This document shows positions 21,403 to 31,479 of a stretch of 64,000 bases of DNA, in pieces. The stretch covers positions 2,155,122-2,219,121 of the forward strand of contig MU001492.1 in assembly GCA_010093485.1 (NCBI GenBank), given 5' to 3'. This stretch comes from Karstenula rhodostoma CBS 690.94. Its lineage: Eukaryota; Ascomycota; Dothideomycetes; Pleosporales; Didymosphaeriaceae. Both the position numbers and the translations under genes were made by a program. A model generated the notes under the pieces. The model saw nothing but the letters and a program-made list of their open reading frames with translations. It was not told where the DNA came from and made no database searches. Positions within the stretch are counted from its first letter, which is position 1; the number at the start of each line of letters is the position of its first letter.

Positions 21403-23207
21403 TCACAACTTGGGCGGATATCTCAGCCTCCATCTCTCCCCATACTTGCAAAAGATCATCGCCATGGGCAAGCTCGTCAGCGCAAGAAATGCCAGCAACG
21501 TATTCCCCCAGCCGTACCCCAAACTATCATACAAAGGATCCCCAGCAAGCGGGAAAACAACCGTAACAATCGAACGGATAATACCCACAGCTCCCGTCGC
21601 GCTGACGGAATACACCGTGAAGCTATCAACCACGTACATCTGCACAGGCAAGAAGTTATACATAACCCCCAACGAGATAAACGCGCTTCCGACGATGGGC
21701 ACAATCCAGTGCACGCGGTACTGCAGGCCCCAACCATACACGATGAACCCCGCAGGCAGGAAGACAGCGCCCAGCATGAGGATCGGGAGACGGTGCTCCG
21801 GCTTCGCTGCGCCTTCCCCGTTGCGCGTTTTCCTCCGGATGTAGCCGTCCGAGAGAGACCCGGCAGTCAGTTGACTGATGGTAAACCCGGCCGTCATGCC
21901 CAGGTATGCGAGACCGCTCTGCGATGCGGAAAACCCGTATTGCTCCTGGAACGAGGTGCCCAGGGTGGCGAGGGAGAAGACGAGGTAGCTGTTTGCGATG
22001 GAGCAGACGAACGTGGCGTAGAGTATGACGGGCGTACGCATGAGTTTGAAGGGTCGGACGCAGGCCTGGCGAAGGGATGGGGCTGGTTTTACGGAAGATG
22101 GAGGGGCGGGTGTCGACTTTTCGGAGTCTGTGCCTGGGGTTGGGTTGGGGTTGGGAGGGTTCGGCTGGGCGGCGTGGAATCGGCGCTCGAGGACGGGGTT
22201 GTAGGTCTCGCGGTATACGAGGATTACTAGGATACCGCAAATGCCTGTCTTGGATTTTGTTAGCGGAGGCATGACGGAGCGCTCGCTCGGGGGGGGGGGC
22301 TTACGGCTATGGTGTAGATCCAGAATATCCACCTCCATCCGATATACTGCGCGATGTATCCGCCAGTCAGCGGTCCTAGATTATCTTAGTATATCTCAGA
22401 GCGCTCTGGATGTCGGTTTACGTACCTAAAGTAGGTCCCTGGAAGCAACAACGATCGAATTAGTTCTTCTCACAAAGCAGGGCTACAAACACTGGGTGGG
22501 ATGACTGACAATACTCGGCCCCGCGAGCACGATGCTCATACCCAGCCCCCTCCTCTCCACGGGCAGGAGATCGGCGACGACCGCGTAACTGATCAGATTC
22601 AGGGATGTCGTGGGGAAGCCTCCCAGGGCGCGGAAAACGAGGAACATGGCGATGTTGACAGACGCCCCCGGCCCGGCTAGCGAGACCAGTAAGATGGGGA
22701 TTGAAACTATCAGTACGACTCGACGGCCTACGTGCTCGGACACGGGGGCAATGAAGATCGGACCGAAGACGTAGCCGAGGATGTTTATTGATATCGTGAG
22801 GGTTGAGAGGGGGCCGCGGTTGGAACTGACGTTTAGGTCGTCCATGATGGTTGGGAGAGCTGGTTGGAACGCTGTGTAGGCCATTTGACTGTGGGCAAGC
22901 ATGCCAGTAAGCTTATATACAAGTGCTCGAGACAATGATACCAACAGCTGAGACATGGAGTTACGGGAGATCCGACCTACGCAAAGAAATTTGCTACCGC
23001 TATGAGTAGGATTATGGTCCATTTGTGAGGGCTAGACCAACGCATTGGATTACTCGAGTCTTTTTGCCATCTCGTCTCTGTTTCTGTGGAGACAGTTGTA
23101 CTAACAGCTGAGCTTTCCTCGTGGGGGGCAAGTGTTGGGTCCTCGCTGTGTCGTTCCTTTTCCGAGACCTTAGATGGAATAGCTGTCGACGCGCCATTTG
23201 CAGGCAT
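21403..23207 (-). CDS. MFS multidrug/metabolite transporter (DHA1 type)
   Basis: Five exons inferred: 22981-23207, 22510-22888, 22426-22438, 22305-22375 and 21403-22248, 511 aa. Start taken at the ATG at 23207. A hydrophilic N-terminus is followed by about 12 hydrophobic segments. Typical features are APVSEHVGRRVVL (motif A, loop 2-3), GPSIGPTLGPLTGGYIAQ (motif C region, assembled from three exons) and IGWRWIFWIY. The third exon is only 13 nt. Intron 4 contains a run of 11 G at 22289-22299. The family exports small molecules at the plasma membrane by proton antiport. It lies about 1 kb from the UstYa gene on the same strand, so export of that locus's product is possible but unproven. Confidence 0.85.
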
Positions 23208-23640
23208 TGTCACCGTTGAATTTGGCTTGTCGTAAGCGGAAGGGAGTTAATCTCTCGGTGTAAAACCACCCTCGACAATGTTAGAAGCGTTTGAGTATGT
23301 CGCAACTGATTCGGAACTCATATCGTAAGATCTCAGTACTTTTGGATATGATATACTTTCAACGTGTACTTACTTAGGTAGCTTTGCACCCACGGTAAAA
23401 TGTACTCAAATGCTTAGGCCAAGCCTGCAACCAAGCTGGAGCTTTTGTTGGAGTGATGTGATTGTTGTGAACTTTCCTCCGAAACCTGGAACGTGACGCA
23501 AAATTATCTGGTTCGAAGACCGCAATCTTCAGCGATGGGTTATTACTCGACTGATAAGAAGATGGGGCCAAATAATGCCGTACGTGGCTACCGTATTGGA
23601 TAAAGAAGAACCGAATGCCAAGACTTTAACCACATCCCGT
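23208..23640. other. Intergenic, MFS promoter
   Basis: Short frames only, moderately AT-rich. Nothing recognised. Confidence 0.45.
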
Positions 23641-24045
23641 CTACAGCGAATACCCGTTCACATGGGCACCAATCAAAGTGTCATATCCCCGCTCAACAGT
23701 CACACCAACATACGGCGTAGTGTTCATCATGGGCGGTGCCGATTTAGTCGGCTGTGTAACATTGGGCAGAGGCGGCAGTTCCCAAATTGTCTCGGAGTTC
23801 TCATCAATTTCGTCATCCTATTTTCTCAACGGAGAAGGTGTGACAGGCGCTGCTTCACTTGCATGTTGATTTTGGTCAGCGAACACATCAGATTCACTAC
23901 TTAGATTGCTCAGGCGTCGGAAGCACGACGGATACAGCCACTGTCGATTAGCCGCATGCATATGCACCATGTGCTTCTTGAAACCATTATCCCTGTTGCC
24001 CTGCCTGTTCTTGCCGCCAACCATAAAATGCAGGCGAAAGCACAT
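23641..24045 (-). pseudogene. Possible gene remnant of unknown family
   Basis: A minus-strand frame open from 24045 to 23641 except for one TAG at 23818-23820. The part after the TAG looks protein-like (DDEIDENSETIWELPPLP, then TPYVGVTVERGYDTLIGA, ending NGYSL), which is why it is listed. No start, splice sites or family could be assigned, and random open frames of this size occur, so support is weak. It lies between the MFS and UstYa genes on the same strand. Confidence 0.22.
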
Positions 24046-24275
24046 GCATCAATGGCCGTATAACCTCACACTATGGAAGTAGCTGTGCGCTGATTGTAAC
24101 AGAGGCTCACTTGCGGAGTATCATCGATACTCTCTTATCTTCACGCATACAGTTATTATTCGAGTATCAGATCGTTTCGTAAGATTATATTGGTGAAACT
24201 ACGCCTAGGTTTGATCCCCAACCACATATGCCATTCTAACCATATATCTCCACCTGTCTTTGTGACCAGCATGGA

Positions 24276-25289
24276 CTATCCACGATTGGCTGCGTCGAGT
24301 AAGCGATTGACCTCTTTGCCATATTCTGCGCGAGCATAACGTCGTTTATTGAGTGCTTCATTGAGTACGTCATACTGGACGCACTGCCTAACCCCCCATG
24401 TGCTGATGTGAGTTGGATGGTGTGGTTGCGTGGGCACCATATAGTATGGGCTCAGATTCAAATCGGGGAAGCACATGACGGATTTTCTTAGGGTCTCCAA
24501 GCAGTGCACTGCAAAACGTTAGCACAAAGTGTACGAAAACAGCCCGATGTGTGCGTGGGTACTCACAAGTATGTCCATTGAGCCAAGCCAGGTCTTCGTC
24601 TGTTTTGTTCGAGTAGTAATAATCTCCGAAATACCATTGTTTCAGATGCCGCTATGGCAAGGTAGTCAGTCACTGATCACTAACAGTTTTTGTGTCCCTT
24701 ACCAGGCAGTGTAGATTGTGGTCGACACCTAAACTCGCAGAAACGCCACCATTCTCCAGAGGGAGGCTGCTTGTCAGGTTCAATCGCTCGGCTTCTTTGC
24801 CAAAAACTCGGAAACCATGTCCTATGATGCCACTTAGCAAACATTTTTTCCCCGAGAGGCGATTTTACTTCTTATCAGTTTATTCCACGCCAAGTCACTC
24901 TCCGAAGATGCTTCTCCCATGTACAGCATGTTCGACCAATAGTTTGGATCACCGGGAAGCTTCTTCCAATGAACATCATAGCGCATAGGGACTTGAACGG
25001 TTAGAGACGTACTCGTTCCTGTATCAGGTAACTCACAATGTTTGTAGGCGTACTCGAACTGGCTTCCTGGCATGTTCTGGAGACATGATAATAAAAACTG
25101 CGGAAAAGCGAACGCCAGTATCAGTAAGACGATAGTTGCAGAGAAGAGATGGGTTATCATCATCATAAGAAATGACGAGACTCTCGCTTTCGTTTTACGC
25201 AGAGGCGGCGACGCTTGGAAATGTTTCCATTCCGCATACGGCGTATCCTCACCGTCGAACAACAAAGGTTCTTCGAACTGTTCTTTCAT
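24276..25289 (-). CDS. UstYa-family (DUF3328) oxidase-like membrane protein
   Basis: Five exons inferred: 25037-25289, 24869-24991, 24703-24821, 24567-24651 and 24276-24508, 270 aa, all with consistent phases. One hydrophobic transmembrane segment lies near residues 40-70 after a short cytosolic tail. Both family signature motifs H-x-x-H-C are present: HNLHC before intron 3 and HTLHC, made only by splicing exons 4 and 5. Other family features are YMGEASSESDLAWNKL, CLETLRKS, MCFPDLNLSPYY and QPHHPTHISTWGVRQC. Known members (UstYa/UstYb and relatives) act in cyclisation or oxidation of fungal ribosomal peptides such as ustiloxins, in the secretory pathway; others act on non-RiPP metabolites. 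The apparent frame break near 24850 is explained by a 47-nt GTAAAA...CATAG intron. The gene looks intact. Confidence 0.88.
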
Positions 25290-26229
25290 GATCACAAGTC
25301 ACTGTTCTATCAATTATTGGGGTGGATGGTGAAGCTAGTGAAAAGGTGTGTTGAACGATTGGGAGTAATGCCGACAGACAAGCAGGATATATCGGACATC
25401 TTGGTCGCGACATGATGTATGCCAACCAGCGCACCATATCTTTTCTCCCGCATACAGGAACTTATCAGATTCCTGCAGTGGCTTGGGTCTTTGATCATTC
25501 CACCCCAGCTGACCAATCGGTTAACGTTGTTAAAGTCTAGCAATTCGATGCTTCAACTCCAGCTGCGCCCACGGCATACGTATCCGCAACCCCAGCGACC
25601 TGTGCAGGTTGACGATAAATTGTCCGCATCCATGCAGCGGGCATCAAAGCACTTCGCATCCAGACTTTAGGAGGCGTTAGTGTCAATCGAAACAAGGCAA
25701 GCTGTTGCCTTCTTTCATGCGAGGTGTCTCGGCAATGCTGTTGCGAGCTCAGACGAACCTCGACCTTTGCCTTATCAATATTCACAGCTGACATTACCCG
25801 GTCTCTCACGGTACAATTTCTCGTACTGCGAGCATCAATATATCGTATACATGATGACATCTGCACAGCCATGCCTGTGATGCAACTCACTACCCTGTCA
25901 CCATCGGTAGGCATCTTAGTACAGCTTGATAATTGATATGCTGTGTAAGGATCCATCAAGAAAATATCATTCCCTGAGATATGGGATTTGACGTAGTCTA
26001 TATAACAGCATGACCGTTCCAGATGATTGGACCTATTACATCTTGGCGTATCCTAAACCGGATACGACAAAAGTTCTACCAATGTGATCGACAGACAGGT
26101 AGGACAGCCTTTGTCGGGCAAGGTCGAATATTTAACGACACAAATTCCTCTCTAGTGCTCGAAACAAAGATCATCATCATCCCCCAAAAGGCTACTTCCA
26201 AAGTTACATCCGCTATCTATCATTACCAA
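25290..26229. other. Intergenic between divergent UstYa and small secreted peptide genes
   Basis: About 0.9 kb with short shadow-like frames on both strands. None has recognisable features. No repeated core-peptide pattern with dibasic cleavage sites was seen. Confidence 0.45.
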
Positions 26230-26423
26230 ATGACTCTTATCAAGCTCCTCCTCCTTCTGGCCCCCGCCGCTGCAGTTTTTGCGAGCCCTATCATGATACG
26301 AGGTTCACACCCTATGCTTTATCTAGAGTATAATCTCTGACCGTTATTTCAGAGGCTGAGGTCAGTCAGGGCGAGGCTGCTGAGGCCAGTGTCGTTCCTA
26401 TCGAGCGCGATCCATCCAAATAG
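26230..26423 (+). CDS. Tiny secreted peptide precursor candidate
   Basis: Two exons inferred, 26230-26302 and 26353-26423, 47 aa. It starts with a strong signal peptide (MTLIKLLLLLAPAAAVFA). A short Glu/Ala/Val-rich mature part (EAEVSQGEAAEAS) follows and the protein ends IERDPSK. The intron has a weak GTTCAC donor, but a CTGAC branch and TTTCAG acceptor. It is divergent from the UstYa gene, so it was considered as a RiPP precursor. However, it has no repeats, no KR/RR sites and no Tyr in the encoded mature region, so that role is speculative. Downstream frames beyond its TAG belong to the rhodopsin remnant in another frame. Confidence 0.4.
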
Positions 26424-26507
26424 TCCGACAGCAAAAGCCGCCTCTTCGAAAGCTCTGCTACTCGTGGAGCGGGAAGGGCAAATTTGGAGATAGAAGTTAA
26501 TTTAAAC

Positions 26508-27244
26508 GATTGGGTACGCTATCGTGATTGGGAGCACAATTACAGACCTTCTGACCGTCCTCCTTCCACTTCCGATGGTGAGTCTTGCTTGACGCTTCTC
26601 GTATATATCCCCACCTGAGTCCTGATTTTGCGAAACGTTAGATCTTACGGCTTCAATTGCCTTTGCAACAAAAGTTAGCCGTTATGGGAGTGTTTGCCGT
26701 GGGCTTCCTGTAAGTATGTATGACTCGGGGCCCATCATGAAGTACTAACGCTTTCTAAGATCCGTAGGTGGCAGTGTTGCCAAAGCCTACATATACATAT
26801 CTAGCGCACTGAAAAAGAGCTCTATGGACTATGCCAGTGAGTTCACAAAGTTGTTGGACATACTCATGAGACTTACTTTTCACAGCGGCAATTACATCTA
26901 TATCGGTCTGGGGGCTCGTTGAGTCACAGGTTGGAATCATTGCAGCTTGTCTCATGACCTTACGGCCCCTCATGAGGGACCTGACCAGTTCCACAATATT
27001 CATCAACATCACGAGGTCTACACGCACTCTTCTCAGTCCGCGGTCGAACCGCTCCCAGACAAGTGGCTCTAAGCCAGGGCTTTCAAGGGTCAGCTCAGAA
27101 CAGTCGAAAAGGCTCGGTAACGTTGATGGCATGAGCCAACACGACGGACGACACCAGGCGTCGATCAACCATTCAAATGTACCCGTCCCCCTGAGCGCCA
27201 TCCACGTACAGGAAGACGTTGATTTCACGATCTCAGGGTCGTAG
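26508..27244 (+). pseudogene. Truncated fungal rhodopsin-domain membrane protein
   Basis: Four exon pieces inferred: 26508-26577, 26642-26709, 26760-26836 and 26886-27244. They read TDLLTVLLPLPM, LRLQLPLQQKLAVMGVFAVG, SVAKAYIYISSALKKSSM and VWGLVESQVGIIAACLMTLRPL. This matches transmembrane helices 5-7 of the fungal rhodopsin-domain family (PF20684-type). The introns are well formed (GTGAGT, GTAAGT with TACTAAC, GTGAGT). The first four helices are absent: an in-frame TAA lies directly upstream at about 26505, and the region before it encodes something else. The usual Pro in CLPTLRPL is Met. So this is a 3' remnant of a once normal gene. The biochemical role of the family is poorly known. Confidence 0.72.
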
Positions 27245-27813
27245 GCCTGGTGACAACAGTCGTGTTGCCATGAAGACCGATTTCTCAACCAGTCAATTAT
27301 TTTGTATACAAGGGGAGGTTCCTGCGAATGCAGGCGCCGTAAATCTGTAGCTGAATATATTGCATGGCAACATGTTGCTTTGTTAGTCTTGGAGACCCCA
27401 TCGATGGGCTACCCTCCACAGCAATCAGTATCTTTCATCCGCTGGCTAGGTCAAGCACCTTAAAATATTCTGACGCCGCATATGCGGTCATTCTTCCTCA
27501 TGCATCGCCACGCAGGCAAAGGACCCAGTGAAAAGATCTCGACTGTCCGAAGACGATACGTGCTAATAGCGGGTACACGCTTTCCTGCAGGCGATCCTAA
27601 ATATGTTTCCAGGTCTAGGCACCCTCCCACAAGCAACTCAGACAAGATCGGATATACAGGTATGTAGCGGGCAGACGCTTCACGACGGTGAAGGCCTTGT
27701 CTTGCATGTTCACCGGTGGGATATTATAGATCACGTGACATACTCTGGGGTAGATGTGCTGGCACGCAGTGCTGATGCGGATATCCAGGCAATATATGCG
27801 GCTGCCTGATATA
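27245..27813. other. Gene-free stretch beside MITE copy 1
   Basis: Short frames only; nothing recognised. Moderately AT-rich compared with the conserved blocks. Confidence 0.45.
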
Positions 27814-28031
27814 CTGTGGTTGCAGCCCTATCTTTTATTAGTACATCTTCTAGAGTAGGGATACTGTTATCTGATTAATCCTCCTAAAGATATAGACTAT
27901 ACCTAAAGTAGATAATACTATACTGTATTAGGACTAACAAGGTCTATTTATAAGTGGGTTTATATTATTTTGCCCTAGTTTAAAACCGGGCTAAGAAGTC
28001 CTACTAATAAAAGATAGGGCTGCAACCACAG
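27814..28031. mobile_element. MITE copy 1, 218 bp, TA target duplication
   Basis: Perfect 30-bp terminal inverted repeats (27814-27843 and 28002-28031) beginning CTGTGGTTGCAGCCCTA, flanked on both sides by TA. The interior is AT-rich and has no coding capacity, so it is a non-autonomous element. The TA duplication suggests mobilisation by a Tc1/mariner-type transposase (inference). A related copy lies at 44302-44521. Both contain a CGGGCYAAGAAGTCC segment just inside the right repeat. Confidence 0.92.
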
Positions 28032-28465
28032 TACACCCTCGCCTCGTTTACCAAATGAAGTCGAAACCGTTCATGATTGGGAGTGGTACCTATGGTATGG
28101 TCAGGGGTCAGCGCAGTCTAGCTGCGACTTCCTGTGACCTGCCCTATGCTCTTCTCTATGTGTGGATGGGTACTCACGATTCGAGCCACCGACTAGTACA
28201 GATACTGAATTACAGAGCGGCAGTGTTGCTCCAGACAATGTTGCATCGCCCGTTGGGGGCGGAAGGATGCACGGTGATTCTTGCCAAGGCTCAGTAATCT
28301 CGCTACAGCGCCACCTGCATCGCTGCCTAAAGAAAGGCCAGGCGCTCGCCGTCGCCGTCGCCGCCAACCCCTTCCTCTTTGTCTTTTGTTTTTATTTCAG
28401 CCTGTCACTTTCTCTTAATCTTCAGCGCATTTCTGCGCGTCCACTCGCTCTGTATATACCTAATC

Positions 28466-29752
28466 ATGTCGTCGCACGAAGTAGCCGACGATGCACGTCC
28501 TGCAGTTCCTCCCCGGAGCTCACAGCGCGACTCAACGTCAAATTCGACGTCGCATCGCGATTCTCTTTACCGCACGTCGCCCCAGAGCTCGCCCGTCCAG
28601 CCAGCGCATCCTGTCGTCGGCGAGTCCTCAAAGGCTCCAGTATCGATAGCGCCTCCGGTCCCCGAAAAGCCGGTGCAACAAGAACAACAACAACCACGAC
28701 AACAATGGGCCCCCACAGGCCAGCCATCGCAAGCCCAACAGGTGCACAACCTGTTCCCGGGCACAGCGCATCCCGAGACGATCAAGACAAAGCGCCAGGA
28801 GCTGGAGGAGGGCGACGCGCACTGGAAATGGAAGGTCGGCTTCCGCGCGATCAGCATCATTGTGGGGCTCATCGGCATCGGATGTGCTGCATGGGTTACA
28901 GCCCATTTTACCGACAGTAGTTATGGTGGGTACTCATCGTACTACTACTATTTCGACGACGGATGGACTTTGCCCTGGACCCTCATCACCTTCACCCTTG
29001 CTGTCGTCTGGAGCGCCGCCTGTGTCATCGTCTTCTTCGCGCGCCGTCCCAACGCTCCTATGCATCCTGGTGCACAAGTTGGGTGCGATCTCGTTCTCTG
29101 GCTGGCTTTCATTGTCACAGGCACCTTCGCCGTCGTTGGCACGATGAGCGTCGGATACTGGGGCAGCGATGGCACTCTCGGCTACTCCTCGTCCTCGGGC
29201 GATTATACCCAGGCTAGGAATGGCACATGGGTCTGGACCTCCAGCAGTTCCTCATCCTCCTCCTACTACTCCAGCCGGAGCTGCGATAGCTCCCGCTCCA
29301 GTTCCAGCTTTCCATCTTGCGCGGAGCAGGATGCCTACGTCAACGCTCTTTGGAACACCAAGAACCAGCGGTACAACCTCGATCTGACCGCGACCGTCTG
29401 CCAGTTTATTGCGCTTCTGATCCACTTCATACTCTTCGTCTGGGCATGTGTCGACACCCACCGCCGCAACACCCGTGGCGTATCCAAGGACGCCGAGAAG
29501 CTGGCTGCCGACATTGTCATGAACATGGTGAAGAACGGCGCCATCATCCCTGCACCGGGCCAGGCGTACTTCCCACCTATGGCACACCAGGGCGCCTCTA
29601 TGGGAGCAGTACCCATGATGTTCCCGCAACAGCAGTATTACCCTGTACAGCAGTTCCAAGGACAGCATCCTGGAATGTACAATGCGCCCCCTTCGCAACC
29701 CGCAGTGGCCTCGAGTAGTAATGAGAAAGGCGCTGGCCCGCGGTATGCATGA
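28466..29752 (+). CDS. Four-transmembrane protein, MARVEL-like
   Basis: ATG at 28466, 428 aa, one exon. A long disordered Ser/Pro/Gln-rich cytosolic N-terminus (to about residue 130) precedes four hydrophobic helices: IIVGLIGIGCAAWV, LITFTLAVVWSAACVIVF, LVLWLAFIVTGTFAVVG and CQFIALLIHFILFVWACV. A Ser/Tyr-rich loop with three Cys and a likely N-glycosylation site (ARNGTW) lies between helices 3 and 4. A Gln/Tyr/Pro-rich C-terminus ends the protein. The topology fits MARVEL-type or related fungal plasma-membrane proteins; no specific function can be assigned. The upstream frame extension begins at a non-ATG codon and was not used. Confidence 0.8.
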   Translation: MSSHEVADDARPAVPPRSSQRDSTSNSTSHRDSLYRTSPQSSPVQPAHPVVGESSKAPVSIAPPVPEKPVQQEQQQPRQQWAPTGQPSQAQQVHNLFPGTAHPETIKTKRQELEEGDAHWKWKVGFRAISIIVGLIGIGCAAWVTAHFTDSSYGGYSSYYYYFDDGWTLPWTLITFTLAVVWSAACVIVFFARRPNAPMHPGAQVGCDLVLWLAFIVTGTFAVVGTMSVGYWGSDGTLGYSSSSGDYTQARNGTWVWTSSSSSSSSYYSSRSCDSSRSSSSFPSCAEQDAYVNALWNTKNQRYNLDLTATVCQFIALLIHFILFVWACVDTHRRNTRGVSKDAEKLAADIVMNMVKNGAIIPAPGQAYFPPMAHQGASMGAVPMMFPQQQYYPVQQFQGQHPGMYNAPPSQPAVASSSNEKGAGPRYA

Positions 29753-31479
29753 TGAGACGGAGGAAGGATGAATCTGGATGAATCTGGAAGAATCTGGCAC
29801 ATAGTTTGATTGCACCTTTTTGTTTAGCGATGATACCCCTCGCCTCCATAATCCTAATGCCCGTATATAATGTAAAGAGCTCCATGATATTACACTTCAT
29901 TTCCACTGCCAGATGGACGGAACGCAATCAGACTTGACCAGGCTGACAAAGGCAGATCGAGAGCAAACGTGGTTGTTCACAGCAGTTGACGTGTATCAAA
30001 ATATGTACGGAAAGCTTCTTTCATCCTTCCATCCAAGCCCTGTGCCATCTCCCCGCGCTGAAAGGTAGTTTGCTCGCACTTGCCCCCGCCTGTGGATCCA
30101 CCCAACGCCGCAACCCCAGACGTATCCCGCAATTCTCCCATGTCGATCCCCACCAGCATCCATACAGCTAAGCGACAGAACTACCCCAGCAGCAACCCAA
30201 ACGCCTGCGTTACAGAGGAGCGGAAAACCGCCTACCTCGGACATTGGCATGCCGCCCGATACGCCCGCAACCGTGTGCAGTAAGTGCGCCTGACTGGGTG
30301 AAGTTGCATATGACGGACGGTGAGACCGCCTGCGACTGCACTGCCCCCGGGGAGCTGCGCCACGTCGTGGATGATGGCTGGGAGGTGTAGCTGGAGCTGG
30401 GGTTTTTGGAACGGCGGCGCTTTGGCTGAACGTGTTTGTTAATGGAATAGGACGGAGTTGAAGTCAACCACATGTTTTTTTCAAACTATAGGCGTGTGGC
30501 AGGGACCCGGGTGATGGCTATTAACTTTCGTACATCTGACAGCCTTGGTCCAACGACCAGATTTGCTGCACGCGCGGCAAAACACTCGATGATGCAGTAA
30601 ACCGTAACTGCGAGGCCAGCGATAGAGAGGAATCGCAGCTTGCTCTGGGTCGCTGCGACGCTGCCCAGTGGCGCGAAGAACGGGATCAGAGACAGGTAGA
30701 TCAGGGTTTGTTGGTTTGTTGGGGGATTAGCGCCGCGCGAGGGGATTGAAGAGGAGCTCGAGCAGGAGGTGGGGTGGTGGTAAGGCTGCTTTTGTGAATA
30801 GATGGGCTATGGTCGTTATGTGTGTTTTACATTGGGGATGGCTGGCGGGGGAGTTATTTTTTAGCAGAAGATGGTATATGAGAAATGAGGTGTCGTTGAT
30901 GATGCACGTGATCGGGGACATTCTAAGGTTCTTTCCAATTGAGGCTGGTCGCGTGAAGTAGCGCGAAAGATTGGAAGCTGCAAATGGGTTTTCTACAATA
31001 GGCAAGAGCAGTGTGGCAACAAGCGCACGGCGGTACCTTTCGGGAATAGGAGTTAATGTATATCCTGGATTGCGGCAACGTCGGGAACCTGGACGTGAAT
31101 CACCAAAGTTTGCATGATGGCAGGACCGAAAACGGTGACTGGTTGTTCTGAAAGTGGAGCTTGATTTGATCCTGAATCTTTGGAGTTGTGAAGTCCAATG
31201 TGTATGCTAGAATATCGATCCGATGCGTGAAAACCACTGGAGTGGAATACCGCAAAAAAATTCCTTGTGCTAACCCAAGGGTTTCCGAACTGCAACAAGT
31301 TGATCCAATTCCATATTCACGGCCTTATCCACGAATCCAGCGTGCCTTATAGGGTACGCTCAAATCCTGTAATGTTCACTCGTCATTTGTGCAGGCCAAT
31401 GGTACTCCAGACTCCAACTGTAACTGTTAGACATCTTTCTTCAGACGCAGCATTGCAGTTACATACCTGTTTCCGGCGC
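29753..31479. other. Gene-poor stretch with one possible membrane-protein fragment
   Basis: No complete gene seen. On the minus strand, 30486-30806 is open for 106 codons without an ATG. It encodes two hydrophobic stretches (TLIYLSLIPFFAPLGSVAA and LRFLSIAGLAVTVYCIIE), which looks like an internal exon. A candidate terminal exon lies at 29977-30159 (minus). A continuous model could not be built, so this may be a multi-exon gene or a decayed one. Confidence 0.3.

Noticed and set aside
23641..24045. Using the TAG at 23818 as further evidence of recurrent in-frame stops
   Set aside because: No family match or splice structure supports coding on both sides; kept only as a low-confidence remnant.
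24822..24868. Frameshift in the UstYa gene beside GGGGAAAAAA
   Set aside because: A 47-nt intron with GTAAAA donor, GCTAAG branch and CATAG acceptor restores the family sequence, so no mutation is needed.
26353..26577. Reading past the TAG at 26421-26423 as another interrupted gene
   Set aside because: The frame that continues past the TAG looked coding, but another frame of 26508-26577 encodes the rhodopsin helix TDLLTVLLPLPM and joins to the next exon in phase, so the TAG is most simply the end of the small peptide gene.
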